A stretch of DNA of 12,381 nucleotides, taken from Mycoplasmatota bacterium (GTDB taxonomy: Bacteria; Bacillota_I; Bacilli_A; Izemoplasmatales; Izemoplasmataceae). Below the pieces are notes generated by a model. It worked only from the letters and a program-made list of their open reading frames with translations. It made no database searches and had not been told where the DNA came from. This document shows, piece by piece, positions 1 to 6,402 of the stretch (its first letter is position 1; each line of letters opens with the position of its first letter). The stretch covers positions 1 to 12,381 of the forward strand of contig JAFLJX010000056.1 of assembly GCA_022712785.1 (NCBI GenBank), read 5' to 3'. A program made the translations under genes and the position numbers.

Positions 1-945
1 CCAAGTTAACCCTCCACCGAAGGCAACTGTGATAAACTTATCTCCTTTTTTAAGTACTTTTGTTCTTATTGCTTCATCAATCGCAAGTGGAACACTTGCC
101 GCAGATGTATTACCATATTTATCAATATTTAAAAACATTTTATCCATACTGAACTTAAGATCTTTAGCGGCTTTTAATATGATTCGTTCATTAGCTTGAT
201 GAGCTACCATATAATCTAAATCATCCAAAGTTATGTTGTTTCTATCTAGTAAATCATTTACAGTTTTAGGTAAAATTCTTGTCGCAAACTTAAATACTTC
301 TGCGCCCTTCATATGTATATGATCCTGTTTACTCACTTCGTTTAATTCTGGGTTTTTAATATCAATATTTTTCGATATTAATAAATCATCAGTGTCACCC
401 CTAGAACCACAAATTATATCTTGAATACCATTTTCTTCACTTTTACCAATAACCATTGCCCCAGCTGCATCTCCAAATAATACACAAGTATTTCTGTCTC
501 TCCAGTCAGTTAACCTAGTTAAAGTTTCTGCGCCTATTACTAAAGCATTATTATAAGCACCACTTTTAATCATTTTATCTGCGATATTCAAAGCATACAC
601 AAATCCACTACAAGCTGCATTTACATCAAAAGTCATAATTTCTTTTAATCCAAGTCTTGCTTGAAGTAAATTACTTACTCCAGGAAAATAATTATCAGGA
701 GTTACTGTGGCTACGATTACTAAATCAATATCTTCTTTATTTATTCCTGAATCTTCAATTGCTTTTACACTCGCTTCATAGGCTAAATCGGTAGTACCTT
801 CATCCGTCACAATATGTCTTTCCTTAATTCCTGTTCTTGATTGAATCCATTCGTCACTTGTATTTACAAATCTCTTTAAGTCTTTATTTGTTAGCACTTT
901 AGAAGGAACATAACTTCCAGTACCTAATATTTTAGTGTTAATCAT
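1..945 (-). CDS. fabH: Beta-ketoacyl-ACP synthase III (FabH), 3' end cut by window edge
   Basis: FabH condenses acetyl-CoA with malonyl-ACP to start type II fatty-acid synthesis in the cytosol. I translated it from the ATG at 945: it begins MINTKILGTGSYVPSKVLTN and runs 315 codons without a stop to the window edge, ending in GGGLTW. The family usually has about 320-330 residues and ends shortly after this FGGGLTWG motif, so only roughly ten residues are missing. The thiolase-fold catalytic triad is complete: Cys112 in AACSGF, His249 in VAHQAN and Asn279 in YGNTS. The substrate-loop Trp33 (SDEWI) is also present. The start ATG shares one base with accA's stop (TAATG), and AAAGG lies 9 bases upstream inside accA, which fixes the start and suggests translational coupling. 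It is the last visible gene of the acc operon; more fab genes may follow. Confidence 0.95.
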   Translation of the reverse strand, partial: MINTKILGTGSYVPSKVLTNKDLKRFVNTSDEWIQSRTGIKERHIVTDEGTTDLAYEASVKAIEDSGINKEDIDLVIVATVTPDNYFPGVSNLLQARLGLKEIMTFDVNAACSGFVYALNIADKMIKSGAYNNALVIGAETLTRLTDWRDRNTCVLFGDAAGAMVIGKSEENGIQDIICGSRGDTDDLLISKNIDIKNPELNEVSKQDHIHMKGAEVFKFATRILPKTVNDLLDRNNITLDDLDYMVAHQANERIILKAAKDLKFSMDKMFLNIDKYGNTSAASVPLAIDEAIRTKVLKKGDKFITVAFGGGLTW

Positions 946-1898
946 TATTTCACACCTTTCAGGTTGTCATAGTTGAATCTTTGAAAGAATCCAAAACCAC
1001 GATATTTCTTAATTCTTTTTTCTCTAAGTTCAATCCCAGTAAATCTTTTCAAATTATGTAATTCTTCTAAAATTGCTTGTTTAGTATTTCTAAATGTTTC
1101 TTCTTTATTAAAATGTGCTCCGCCTAATGGTTCCTTAATAATTCTATCAATTACTCCATATTCCTCTAAATCATTACTGGTTAGCTTCATAGCTTCCGCA
1201 GCTTCACTAGCAAGAGTTGCATCCTTCCAAAGAATTGTTGCATACCCTTCAGGACTTAGAATAGAATATATAGAATTTTCAAGCATTAAAACAGTATTAG
1301 CAACACCTAGGGCTAGTGCTCCACCTGATCCACCTTCACCTATAATCACAGCAATAACAGGGACTGTTAAAGCACTCATTTCAAATAGATTACGAGCTAT
1401 CGCTTCGCCTTGTCCTCTTTCTTCTGCTCCTAATCCAGGGTAAGCACCTGGAGTGTCAATTAATGTAATGATTGGTCTTTTAAATTTTTCAGCTTGTTTC
1501 ATTAATCTTAAAGCTTTTCTATATCCTTCAGGATGAGGCATAGAGAAATTCCTTTCTAAATTTTCTTCTAAACTCTTCCCTTTTTGTTGAGCTATAATAG
1601 TAACTACATTTCCTCTTATATTTCCAATCCCTGCAATTATAGATTTATCATCTCTGAATAATCTATCTCCATGAAGTTCGATAAAGTCATCACACATATA
1701 GTTAATAAATTCTAGCGATGTAGGTCTAAGTTGATGACGTGCAAGTAATACTCTATCCCAAGCTGTGAGATTAGTCATAGTTTCTTCTTTATATCTTTTG
1801 ATTTCTACTTCCAATTTCTTTACTAATTCTTCATTGTCAAGTTCAGCAATTTTGCCTTCTAATTCTCTAACTTTTCTTTCTTTAGCAAGTATATCCAT
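945..1898 (-). CDS. accA: Acetyl-CoA carboxylase carboxyltransferase subunit alpha
   Basis: With AccD it moves the carboxyl group from carboxybiotin on AccB to acetyl-CoA, giving malonyl-CoA. The 317 residues match the usual length (about 315-325). The N-terminal third is a charged helical region (residues 1-45). The crotonase-fold carboxyltransferase core follows, with the glycine-rich segments PGAYPGLGAEERGQGEA and GEGGSGGALALGVAN that form the CoA and oxyanion pockets, then YSILSPEGYATILWKD. The ATG start overlaps accD's TAA by one base. An AGGAGG Shine-Dalgarno sequence 8 bases upstream is encoded by the Arg-Arg codons in accD's last residues (HRRYQ), so the start is secure. It is the fourth gene of the accB-C-D-A-fabH run. 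Nothing in it looks damaged or foreign. Confidence 0.97.
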   Translation of the reverse strand: MDILAKERKVRELEGKIAELDNEELVKKLEVEIKRYKEETMTNLTAWDRVLLARHQLRPTSLEFINYMCDDFIELHGDRLFRDDKSIIAGIGNIRGNVVTIIAQQKGKSLEENLERNFSMPHPEGYRKALRLMKQAEKFKRPIITLIDTPGAYPGLGAEERGQGEAIARNLFEMSALTVPVIAVIIGEGGSGGALALGVANTVLMLENSIYSILSPEGYATILWKDATLASEAAEAMKLTSNDLEEYGVIDRIIKEPLGGAHFNKEETFRNTKQAILEELHNLKRFTGIELREKRIKKYRGFGFFQRFNYDNLKGVK

Positions 1899-2779
1899 TA
1901 TTGGTACCTCCTATGAAATAATAGAAGTTTTCCAAGAGTATCTTTCATATCATCTCTATGGACAACTTTATCAACAAATCCCTTTTTTTCCAAGAACTCA
2001 GATTTTTGGAATCCTTCAGGTAATTTTTGATTAATAGTCTGTTCAATAACACGCGGACCAGCAAACCCAATTAATGCATTAGGTTCAGCCAAAATAATAT
2101 CTCCAAGTGTAGCGAAACTAGCTGTTACTCCACCAGTTGTAGGATTAGTTAATACAGTAATATATAACTGCTTCTGTTCAGCAATTTTCCATGCTGCAGC
2201 ACTCGTTTTAGCCATTTGCATTAAACTAAAAATACCTTCTTGCATTCTGGCTCCACCAGATGCTGTAAAGATTATTATTGGTAACTTCTTATATAGTGCA
2301 TATTCAAAACTTTTTGTTACTTTCTCACCAACAACACTTCCCATACTTCCCATTAAGAAGTAGCTATCCATAACTCCAATTACAGTGGGCATTCCATTTA
2401 TTTCACAATAACCATAAATATATGCTTCATCTAAATTGGTTTTTTCTTTGTATGCAATTATCTTTTCTTCATACCCATCTTGAAACAATGGGTTTAATGT
2501 AATATATCCATGTCCTTTTTCAACAAAAGTTCCCAAATCAACCGTTATTTTTATTCTATCAACAGCTCTAACTCTAAAGTGTTCGTTACAACTTTTACAT
2601 ATAAAATTATTTTCAATTGTTGCTTTCACATTTACAGTCTCTTTACAATTAGGACATTGTTCATAAAGTCCTTTTGGTACATCTGTTTTCACGCTTGAAG
2701 CTTTACTGATTTTTCTCTGAATTTTGAATTTATTTTTGGATGATTTTCTATTCTCAAATGCTTTAATTAAATCATTCAT
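1898..2779 (-). CDS. accD: Acetyl-CoA carboxylase carboxyltransferase subunit beta
   Basis: This is the beta half of the carboxyltransferase and carries the zinc ribbon. The 293 residues are normal for the family (about 280-305). After a basic N-terminus (residues 1-37) comes a four-cysteine ribbon, Cys42-x2-Cys45 and Cys61-x2-Cys64. In E. coli this ribbon binds zinc and also nucleic acid. The crotonase-like core includes YFLMGSMGSVVGEK, FTASGGARMQEGIFSLMQM and NPTTGGVTASFA, all typical of AccD. The start ATG shares one base with accC's stop, and GGAG lies 11 bases upstream. Its last codons hold the Shine-Dalgarno sequence of accA, which ties the synthesis of the two partners together. Confidence 0.97.
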   Translation of the reverse strand: MNDLIKAFENRKSSKNKFKIQRKISKASSVKTDVPKGLYEQCPNCKETVNVKATIENNFICKSCNEHFRVRAVDRIKITVDLGTFVEKGHGYITLNPLFQDGYEEKIIAYKEKTNLDEAYIYGYCEINGMPTVIGVMDSYFLMGSMGSVVGEKVTKSFEYALYKKLPIIIFTASGGARMQEGIFSLMQMAKTSAAAWKIAEQKQLYITVLTNPTTGGVTASFATLGDIILAEPNALIGFAGPRVIEQTINQKLPEGFQKSEFLEKKGFVDKVVHRDDMKDTLGKLLLFHRRYQ

Positions 2780-4134
2780 TAATCATCATACTCCAATAAA
2801 CTTTCTATTTTCATTCCTATAAAACCTGTGTCGAATTTACCTTTAACATATTCAGAGTTATTCAAAATCATATAACAAAACTCTTGATTGGTAGTAACCC
2901 CACCAATCACCAATTCTTCAAGTGTAGCTTTCATTTTATTTATAGCATCAATTCTGTTTTCTCCATGAACAATTACTTTTCCAAGCATTGAATCGTAAAA
3001 TGGTGGTATTGAATAGCCACTATATATAAAACTATCAAACCTAATACCATTACCACTAGGTACGTGGAGTAAACTTATAGTACCAGGATTTGGTCTAAAT
3101 CCTTGTTTAGGATCTTCAGCATTTATTCTAACTTCTATACTGTGTCCTTTTAATACTATATCTTCCTGGCTGAAACTTAATTCTTTGCCAGCCGCAACTT
3201 TAATTTGTTCTTTAATAATATCTATTCCAGTTACCATTTCTGTTACTGGATGTTCAACTTGAATTCTTGTATTCATTTCAATAAAATAAAAATCATTACC
3301 ACTCAATAAAAATTCAATAGTACCTGCATTTTCGTAGTTTACACTTCTACAAGCGAGTATCGCTGCATCACCCATTCTTTTTCTTAGGTCTTCACTTATT
3401 AAACTGGGTGCTTCTTCTAATACTTTTTGATTTCTTCTCTGAATAGAACAATCCCTTTCTCCTAAATGAACTACATTTCCATATTTATCTGCCATTATTT
3501 GGAATTCAATATGTTTAGGATTTAGCACATATTTTTCTAAGTACATTGTCCCATCTCCAAAAGCATTTATAGCCTCACTTCTTGCGGTTTCATATGCATT
3601 ATTAAATTCATCCATATTATTAGCAACACGCATTCCACGTCCACCACCACCAGAACTTGCCTTAATTAAAATAGGAAATCCAATATCTAAAGCAATACCT
3701 CTTGCATCATCCAATGATTTAACCGCCCCGTCACTTCCAGGAACTACAGGAACACCTGCTTCAACCATTATTTCACGCGCTTTAGATTTATTTCCCATTT
3801 TGTCAATTACATTACCACTAGGTCCAATAAAACGGATTCCACACTCTTGACAAAGAGTTGCAAAATCACTGTTTTCACTTAAAAATCCAAACCCAGGATG
3901 TATTGCTTCTGCACCTTTACTAATAGCTGCAGTAATAATGTTTTCCATGTTTAAATATGATTCATTACTTTTAGCACCACCAACGCACACAGCATCGTCA
4001 GCAATTTGAACATGTAAACTGTCTTTATCAGCTACAGAATAAATAGCAACAGTCTCTATACCCATTTGTTTACAAGCCCTGATAATCCTTACAGCTATTT
4101 CTCCTCTATTTGCAATTAAAACTTTTTGGAACAT
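2779..4134 (-). CDS. accC: Biotin carboxylase subunit of acetyl-CoA carboxylase
   Basis: AccC uses ATP and bicarbonate to carboxylate the biotin on AccB. The 451 residues match the usual 445-455. Domains in order: the N-terminal biotin carboxylase domain starting KVLIANRGEIAVRIIRACK (residues 4-22); the ATP-grasp region with Lys159 and the glycine loop SGGGGRGM (161-168); HLGERDCSIQRRNQK (223-237); the catalytic segment EMNTRIQVEHPVTEM (286-300) with its conserved Arg and Glu; and the C-terminal domain from about residue 330. All expected catalytic motifs are present. Its ATG overlaps accB's TAA by one base, with GGAG 11 bases upstream within accB. Pyruvate carboxylase and related enzymes share this fold, but the length and the accB/accD/accA neighbours identify it as AccC. 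Confidence 0.98.
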   Translation of the reverse strand: MFQKVLIANRGEIAVRIIRACKQMGIETVAIYSVADKDSLHVQIADDAVCVGGAKSNESYLNMENIITAAISKGAEAIHPGFGFLSENSDFATLCQECGIRFIGPSGNVIDKMGNKSKAREIMVEAGVPVVPGSDGAVKSLDDARGIALDIGFPILIKASSGGGGRGMRVANNMDEFNNAYETARSEAINAFGDGTMYLEKYVLNPKHIEFQIMADKYGNVVHLGERDCSIQRRNQKVLEEAPSLISEDLRKRMGDAAILACRSVNYENAGTIEFLLSGNDFYFIEMNTRIQVEHPVTEMVTGIDIIKEQIKVAAGKELSFSQEDIVLKGHSIEVRINAEDPKQGFRPNPGTISLLHVPSGNGIRFDSFIYSGYSIPPFYDSMLGKVIVHGENRIDAINKMKATLEELVIGGVTTNQEFCYMILNNSEYVKGKFDTGFIGMKIESLLEYDD

Positions 4135-4583
4135 TATTCTATAATCTCCATTACAATTTGATCAAATTCAACCATTGTAGTGTCTTTAACATTTATACTA
4201 ACAACAGTCCCATTTACCGGAGAAGTAATTTCATTCATAACTTTCATAGCTTCAACAATGAATAGTACATCTCCTTTATTAACTTTCTGGTTTACCTTAG
4301 CAAAAGGTTCACTATCAGGAGAAGGTGATTGATAGAAAGTCCCCACAAGTGGAGATCTAACTAGTAAATTATTGTTTACTTCAACTTCTTTTTCTATAAC
4401 TCCCTGTTCTTTCACTGTTGCATTATCAGTGAAAGAAACTACAGGAGTATGAGAAGGAGAAGCAAAAACATTATTATCTTCTTTTTCTAACTTAATAGAA
4501 AAGTTAATATCATTAATTTCTAATTTATGAATTTTAGAATCTCCAAATTCTTTCATCAGATTTTTTATTTGTCTTAAATCCAT
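4134..4583 (-). CDS. accB: Biotin carboxyl carrier protein of acetyl-CoA carboxylase
   Basis: AccB carries the biotin that shuttles carboxyl groups from AccC to the AccA/AccD transferase. I place the start at the ATG at 4583 (149 residues, beginning MDLRQIKNLMKEFG). A GGAGGG Shine-Dalgarno sequence lies 7 bases upstream, and E. coli AccB begins in a very similar way. A longer reading from a TTG at 4613 would run through the Shine-Dalgarno sequence and the operator-like palindrome, so I reject it. An ATG at 4589 is only one base from that Shine-Dalgarno sequence. The N-terminal helix is followed by a Pro/Ser-containing linker and then the biotinyl domain from VRSPLVGTFYQSPSP onward. Its EAMKVMNEI motif holds the lysine biotinylated by BirA, residue 114 from this start. 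First gene of the accB-C-D-A-fabH run. Confidence 0.96.
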   Translation of the reverse strand: MDLRQIKNLMKEFGDSKIHKLEINDINFSIKLEKEDNNVFASPSHTPVVSFTDNATVKEQGVIEKEVEVNNNLLVRSPLVGTFYQSPSPDSEPFAKVNQKVNKGDVLFIVEAMKVMNEITSPVNGTVVSINVKDTTMVEFDQIVMEIIE

Positions 4584-4590
4584 TTTCATA

Positions 4591-4596
4591 CCCTCC
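4591..4596 (-). promoter_or_regulatory. Shine-Dalgarno sequence that sets the accB start
   Basis: GGAGGG on the minus strand lies 7 bases before the ATG at 4583. It favours the 149-residue AccB over a longer TTG-initiated form whose coding sequence would cover this site. Confidence 0.8.
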
Positions 4597-4601
4597 ATTA
4601 G

Positions 4602-4614
4602 TTTGATTATCAAA
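4602..4614. promoter_or_regulatory. FabT-like operator TTTGATTATCAAA in front of accB
   Basis: A 13-bp palindrome with arms TTTGA/TCAAA lies between the acpP terminator and the accB Shine-Dalgarno sequence. With its flanks (AG before, TG after) it closely matches the FabT operator as I recall it, ANTTTGATTATCAAATT. On the minus strand the site contains GATAAT, a possible -10 with only a T-rich -35. A repressor here could therefore cover a short-leader accB promoter or block read-through from acpP. The match is visible in the sequence; the identity of the regulator is inferred. Two sister sites lie at 4963-4975 and 6289-6301. Confidence 0.7.
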
Positions 4615-4627
4615 TGAATATATACTT

Positions 4628-4667
4628 AAAAAAATAAGTAAAGATTTTCTCTTGGAAAATCTTTACT
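4628..4667 (-). terminator. Intrinsic terminator at the end of acpP
   Basis: A perfect 13-bp stem (4655-4667 with 4637-4649) and a 5-base loop are followed, in the minus direction, by TA and then seven Ts (4634-4628). The stem includes acpP's TAA stop. It lies between acpP and accB, so it probably lowers transcription of the acc genes relative to acpP. Confidence 0.9.
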
Positions 4668-4890
4668 TTACACTTTCAATAAAAGTAACGATTTGATCCA
4701 CAGTCTTAAATGCTTGTGCAGCTTCGTCACTTACTTTAATTTCAAATTCATCTTCAATAGCCATAATTAATTCTACAGCATCTAAAGAATCTGCACCTAA
4801 ATCATCAGAAATACTCGCAGTCATTGTAACTTCGTTTGCTTCTACTCCTAATTCCTCAATGATTATTTGTTGTAACTTTTCAAAAATCAT
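4663..4890 (-). CDS. acpP: Acyl carrier protein
   Basis: ACP carries growing acyl chains on a 4'-phosphopantetheine arm through fatty-acid synthesis. The protein has 75 residues, typical of the family. The attachment site is Ser35 in the conserved GADSLDAVELIMAIEDEF segment, and the rest is the expected acidic four-helix fold. The ATG at 4890 has a consensus AGGAGG Shine-Dalgarno sequence 7 bases upstream. The gene has its own near-consensus promoter and a strong terminator overlapping its stop codon, so it can be made as a short, abundant transcript separate from the acc genes that follow. The upstream neighbours are birA-bioY, with no clear terminator between, so some read-through into acpP is possible. 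Confidence 0.97.
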   Translation of the reverse strand: MIFEKLQQIIIEELGVEANEVTMTASISDDLGADSLDAVELIMAIEDEFEIKVSDEAAQAFKTVDQIVTFIESVK

Positions 4891-4928
4891 AGTAATACCT
4901 CCTTATTTATATATGTGTAATTCTATTC

Positions 4929-4957
4929 ATTTTAACTTTATTTTTTAGTCTTGTCAA
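4929..4957 (-). promoter_or_regulatory. acpP promoter (TTGACA-17-TAAAAT)
   Basis: The minus strand shows a perfect -35 TTGACA (4957-4952), a 17-base spacer and a -10 TAAAAT (4934-4929), about 40 bases before the acpP ATG. This is a near-consensus sigma-70/sigma-A promoter, fitting the high demand for ACP. Confidence 0.85.
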
Positions 4958-4962
4958 ATTAT

Positions 4963-4975
4963 TTTGAACTTCAAA
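4963..4975. promoter_or_regulatory. FabT-like operator TTTGAACTTCAAA upstream of acpP
   Basis: A 13-bp site with the same TTTGA-3-TCAAA layout as the accB and birA sites. It ends 5 bases before the -35 box of the acpP promoter. Its place just upstream of -35 differs from the birA site, which covers -35, so the effect on transcription might differ too. Confidence 0.6.
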
Positions 4976-4996
4976 TCATTACTTACATTTTCATAT

Positions 4997-5539
4997 TTAT
5001 CTTCCCTCATATGTTAAATGCTTTCGTATGCGTGAGTGCACATATAAAACAACTAATATTTTTAATAAATCACCAATTATATATGGTGAGAAAGTGGCTA
5101 ATGTAAGCAGAACATTGGTGTTTAGTAAATATGCTATATATGAGGCTCCAGACATATAAATAATTGCGTTTCCGAATAATAATAGAACAAATATATACAA
5201 TCTTTTCTTATTTAGAATGTTTATGTTTTTCATAATTCCTATAAAATATGCACTTATAACAAAACCTATTACGAATCCTCCACTTTGTCCTGTGAGAACA
5301 TCTAATCCTCCATGATATCCAGAAAACACTGGTAACCCAATAGTTCCCATAACAATATATATTATCATGCTTAAGCTTCCAAGCCTTGGTCCAAGTAATA
5401 ATGCAGAAAGGAAAACAAATACTGTTTGTAGAGATACGGGAGGTAAACTCCCAAGCGGAATAGATATTCCAGCTGTAGCTGCCATCATTGCTGGAAATAT
5501 AGCTACCATACTCATTTCTTTTACAGTTAGTTTAAACAT
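4997..5539 (-). CDS. bioY: BioY, biotin-binding membrane subunit of an ECF transporter
   Basis: BioY is the substrate-binding (S) component of biotin ECF transporters in the cytoplasmic membrane. The 180 residues fit the family (about 180-200). About six hydrophobic segments are visible. The family signature is clear: ISIPLGSLPPVSLQTVFVFLSALLLGPR (residues 25-52) followed by MGTIGLPVFSGYHGGLDVLTGQSGGFVIGF (64-93). The ATG at 5539 lies one base after birA's TAA, with AAAGGAA about 10 bases upstream inside birA, so the two genes form a tight operon. No EcfA/EcfT energizing genes are in the window; it may use a shared ECF module elsewhere or work alone. Pairing with biotin ligase and the nearby biotin-dependent carboxylase supports biotin as the substrate. 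Confidence 0.95.
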   Translation of the reverse strand: MFKLTVKEMSMVAIFPAMMAATAGISIPLGSLPPVSLQTVFVFLSALLLGPRLGSLSMIIYIVMGTIGLPVFSGYHGGLDVLTGQSGGFVIGFVISAYFIGIMKNINILNKKRLYIFVLLLFGNAIIYMSGASYIAYLLNTNVLLTLATFSPYIIGDLLKILVVLYVHSRIRKHLTYEGR

Positions 5540-5540
5540 A

Positions 5541-6251
5541 TTAGTATAATTCCTTTAAGCTAATCTCATTATACGCTACCCTCTTTTGTGATAATTCATT
5601 CCTTATTATAATTGTACCATTCTTTTCAATATCACTTATAATGTAATCTTTACCTTTACAAGAAATTCTTTTTTTAATAACTATAGATTTTTCAAGGTAT
5701 TCTGCAAATACTTGTTCGAAACTACTTTCTAACACTTCATTATAACTAGCTACAAACTCATTGAGAACTTCAATGGTACTAATTTCTTTATTTGAACTTA
5801 GTTTTATTGATGTTGCTTTTTCTTTAAGTTCATTAAATTCTACTTGATTTACATTTAATCCAATTCCAACAACAATATATTCTAAAGATTTTGAACCCAA
5901 GCTCTCAATTAAAATACCAGATATCTTCTTAGAGTTTACTAAACAGTCATTTGGGTATTTAATTACTCCATTAATTCCAAAATTATTAAGGGTTCTAATA
6001 ATTGCAACCGAGGATTGAACAATATATTTGAATATATTAATTCTAAAAATATCGTTTTTAAGGACAAAACTAAAATACAAATTTCCAAAATCACTTTCCC
6101 AACTATTTTCTCTAAGACCTCTACCCTTAGTTTGCCTTTCAGCAATGATGATTGTTCCGTCTTCAATATTTGATACATTTAACTTCACAAAGTTATTTGT
6201 AGAGTCTAGTTCTTTAAATATTTTAATATTTTTACCTATCAAGCTTAACAC
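5541..6251 (-). CDS. birA: Biotin--[acetyl-CoA-carboxylase] ligase, short form without HTH domain
   Basis: The enzyme activates biotin with ATP and attaches it to the AccB lysine. The 236 residues contain only the catalytic domain (to about residue 185) and the SH3-like C-terminal domain (about 190-236). The N-terminal winged helix that makes E. coli and Bacillus BirA repressors is absent, so this is a class I ligase. Motifs: KELDSTNNF (13-21), GRG of the biotin/adenylate loop (43-45) with Trp51, KYPND (98-102), KKISGILIE and VVGIGLNV. Start choice is uncertain. The GTG at 6251 is only 2 bases from AAAGG, while a TTG at 6242 (233 residues) has AAGGCGG 8 bases upstream. Both begin before the first family motif. 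It is transcribed with bioY from a strong promoter. Confidence 0.94.
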   Translation of the reverse strand: MLSLIGKNIKIFKELDSTNNFVKLNVSNIEDGTIIIAERQTKGRGLRENSWESDFGNLYFSFVLKNDIFRINIFKYIVQSSVAIIRTLNNFGINGVIKYPNDCLVNSKKISGILIESLGSKSLEYIVVGIGLNVNQVEFNELKEKATSIKLSSNKEISTIEVLNEFVASYNEVLESSFEQVFAEYLEKSIVIKKRISCKGKDYIISDIEKNGTIIIRNELSQKRVAYNEISLKELY

Positions 6252-6271
6252 CGCCTTTATAACATAGAGCC

Positions 6272-6300
6272 ATAATACACAACATTACTTTGAATGTCAA
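6272..6300 (-). promoter_or_regulatory. birA-bioY promoter (TTGACA-17-TATTAT)
   Basis: The minus strand has a perfect -35 TTGACA (6300-6295), a 17-base spacer and a -10 TATTAT (6277-6272), about 20 bases before the GTG start. The -35 box lies entirely inside the TTTGANNNTCAAA palindrome, a standard arrangement for repression. Confidence 0.87.
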
Positions 6301-6301
6301 A
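6289..6301. promoter_or_regulatory. FabT-like operator TTTGAATGTCAAA covering the birA -35 box
   Basis: A 13-bp palindrome (arms TTTGA/TCAAA, spacer ATG) identical in layout to the sites before acpP and accB. It covers the complete -35 hexamer of the birA promoter, so a bound protein would block RNA polymerase. Because this BirA has no DNA-binding domain, another regulator must use the site; a FabT-like MarR protein is the best guess. Confidence 0.68.
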
Positions 6302-6319
6302 TGAATCTGTAGTCATACA

Positions 6320-6331
6320 AGTGTTTACACT
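6320..6331. repeat. Short inverted repeat AGTGTTTACACT upstream of the birA promoter
   Basis: A perfect 12-base palindrome (AGTGT-TT-ACACT) lies 20 bases upstream of the birA -35 box, in the gap between birA and the diguanylate cyclase gene. It could be an additional regulator site. It has no T-tract and I see no second copy, so its role is unknown. Confidence 0.35.
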
Positions 6332-6376
6332 GTTTATCTAAGCTGTATTAAATATGAATAATTTTTTAGGTATTAT

Positions 6377-6402
6377 AAAAGCGAGTAAATTTACTCGCTT
6401 TT
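6377..6402. terminator. Terminator hairpin at the end of the diguanylate cyclase gene
   Basis: An 11-bp stem with an AATT loop (GCGAGTA/TACTCGC core flanked by A4/T4) spans the gene's TAA stop at 6391-6393. On the minus strand it is followed by TTTTATAAT, so termination there is plausible. On the plus strand it is followed by five Ts, so it could work in both directions, though no plus-strand gene is visible. Confidence 0.75.

Noticed and set aside
4157..4166. TTTGATCAAA inside the end of accB as a fourth FabT-like operator
   Set aside because: It lacks the 3-base spacer of the other three sites (arms directly abut), and it lies in coding sequence.
4584..4613. Ten extra N-terminal residues of AccB from a TTG at 4613
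   Set aside because: The codons would overlap both the operator-like palindrome and the GGAGGG Shine-Dalgarno sequence of the ATG at 4583, and the extension does not resemble AccB N-termini.
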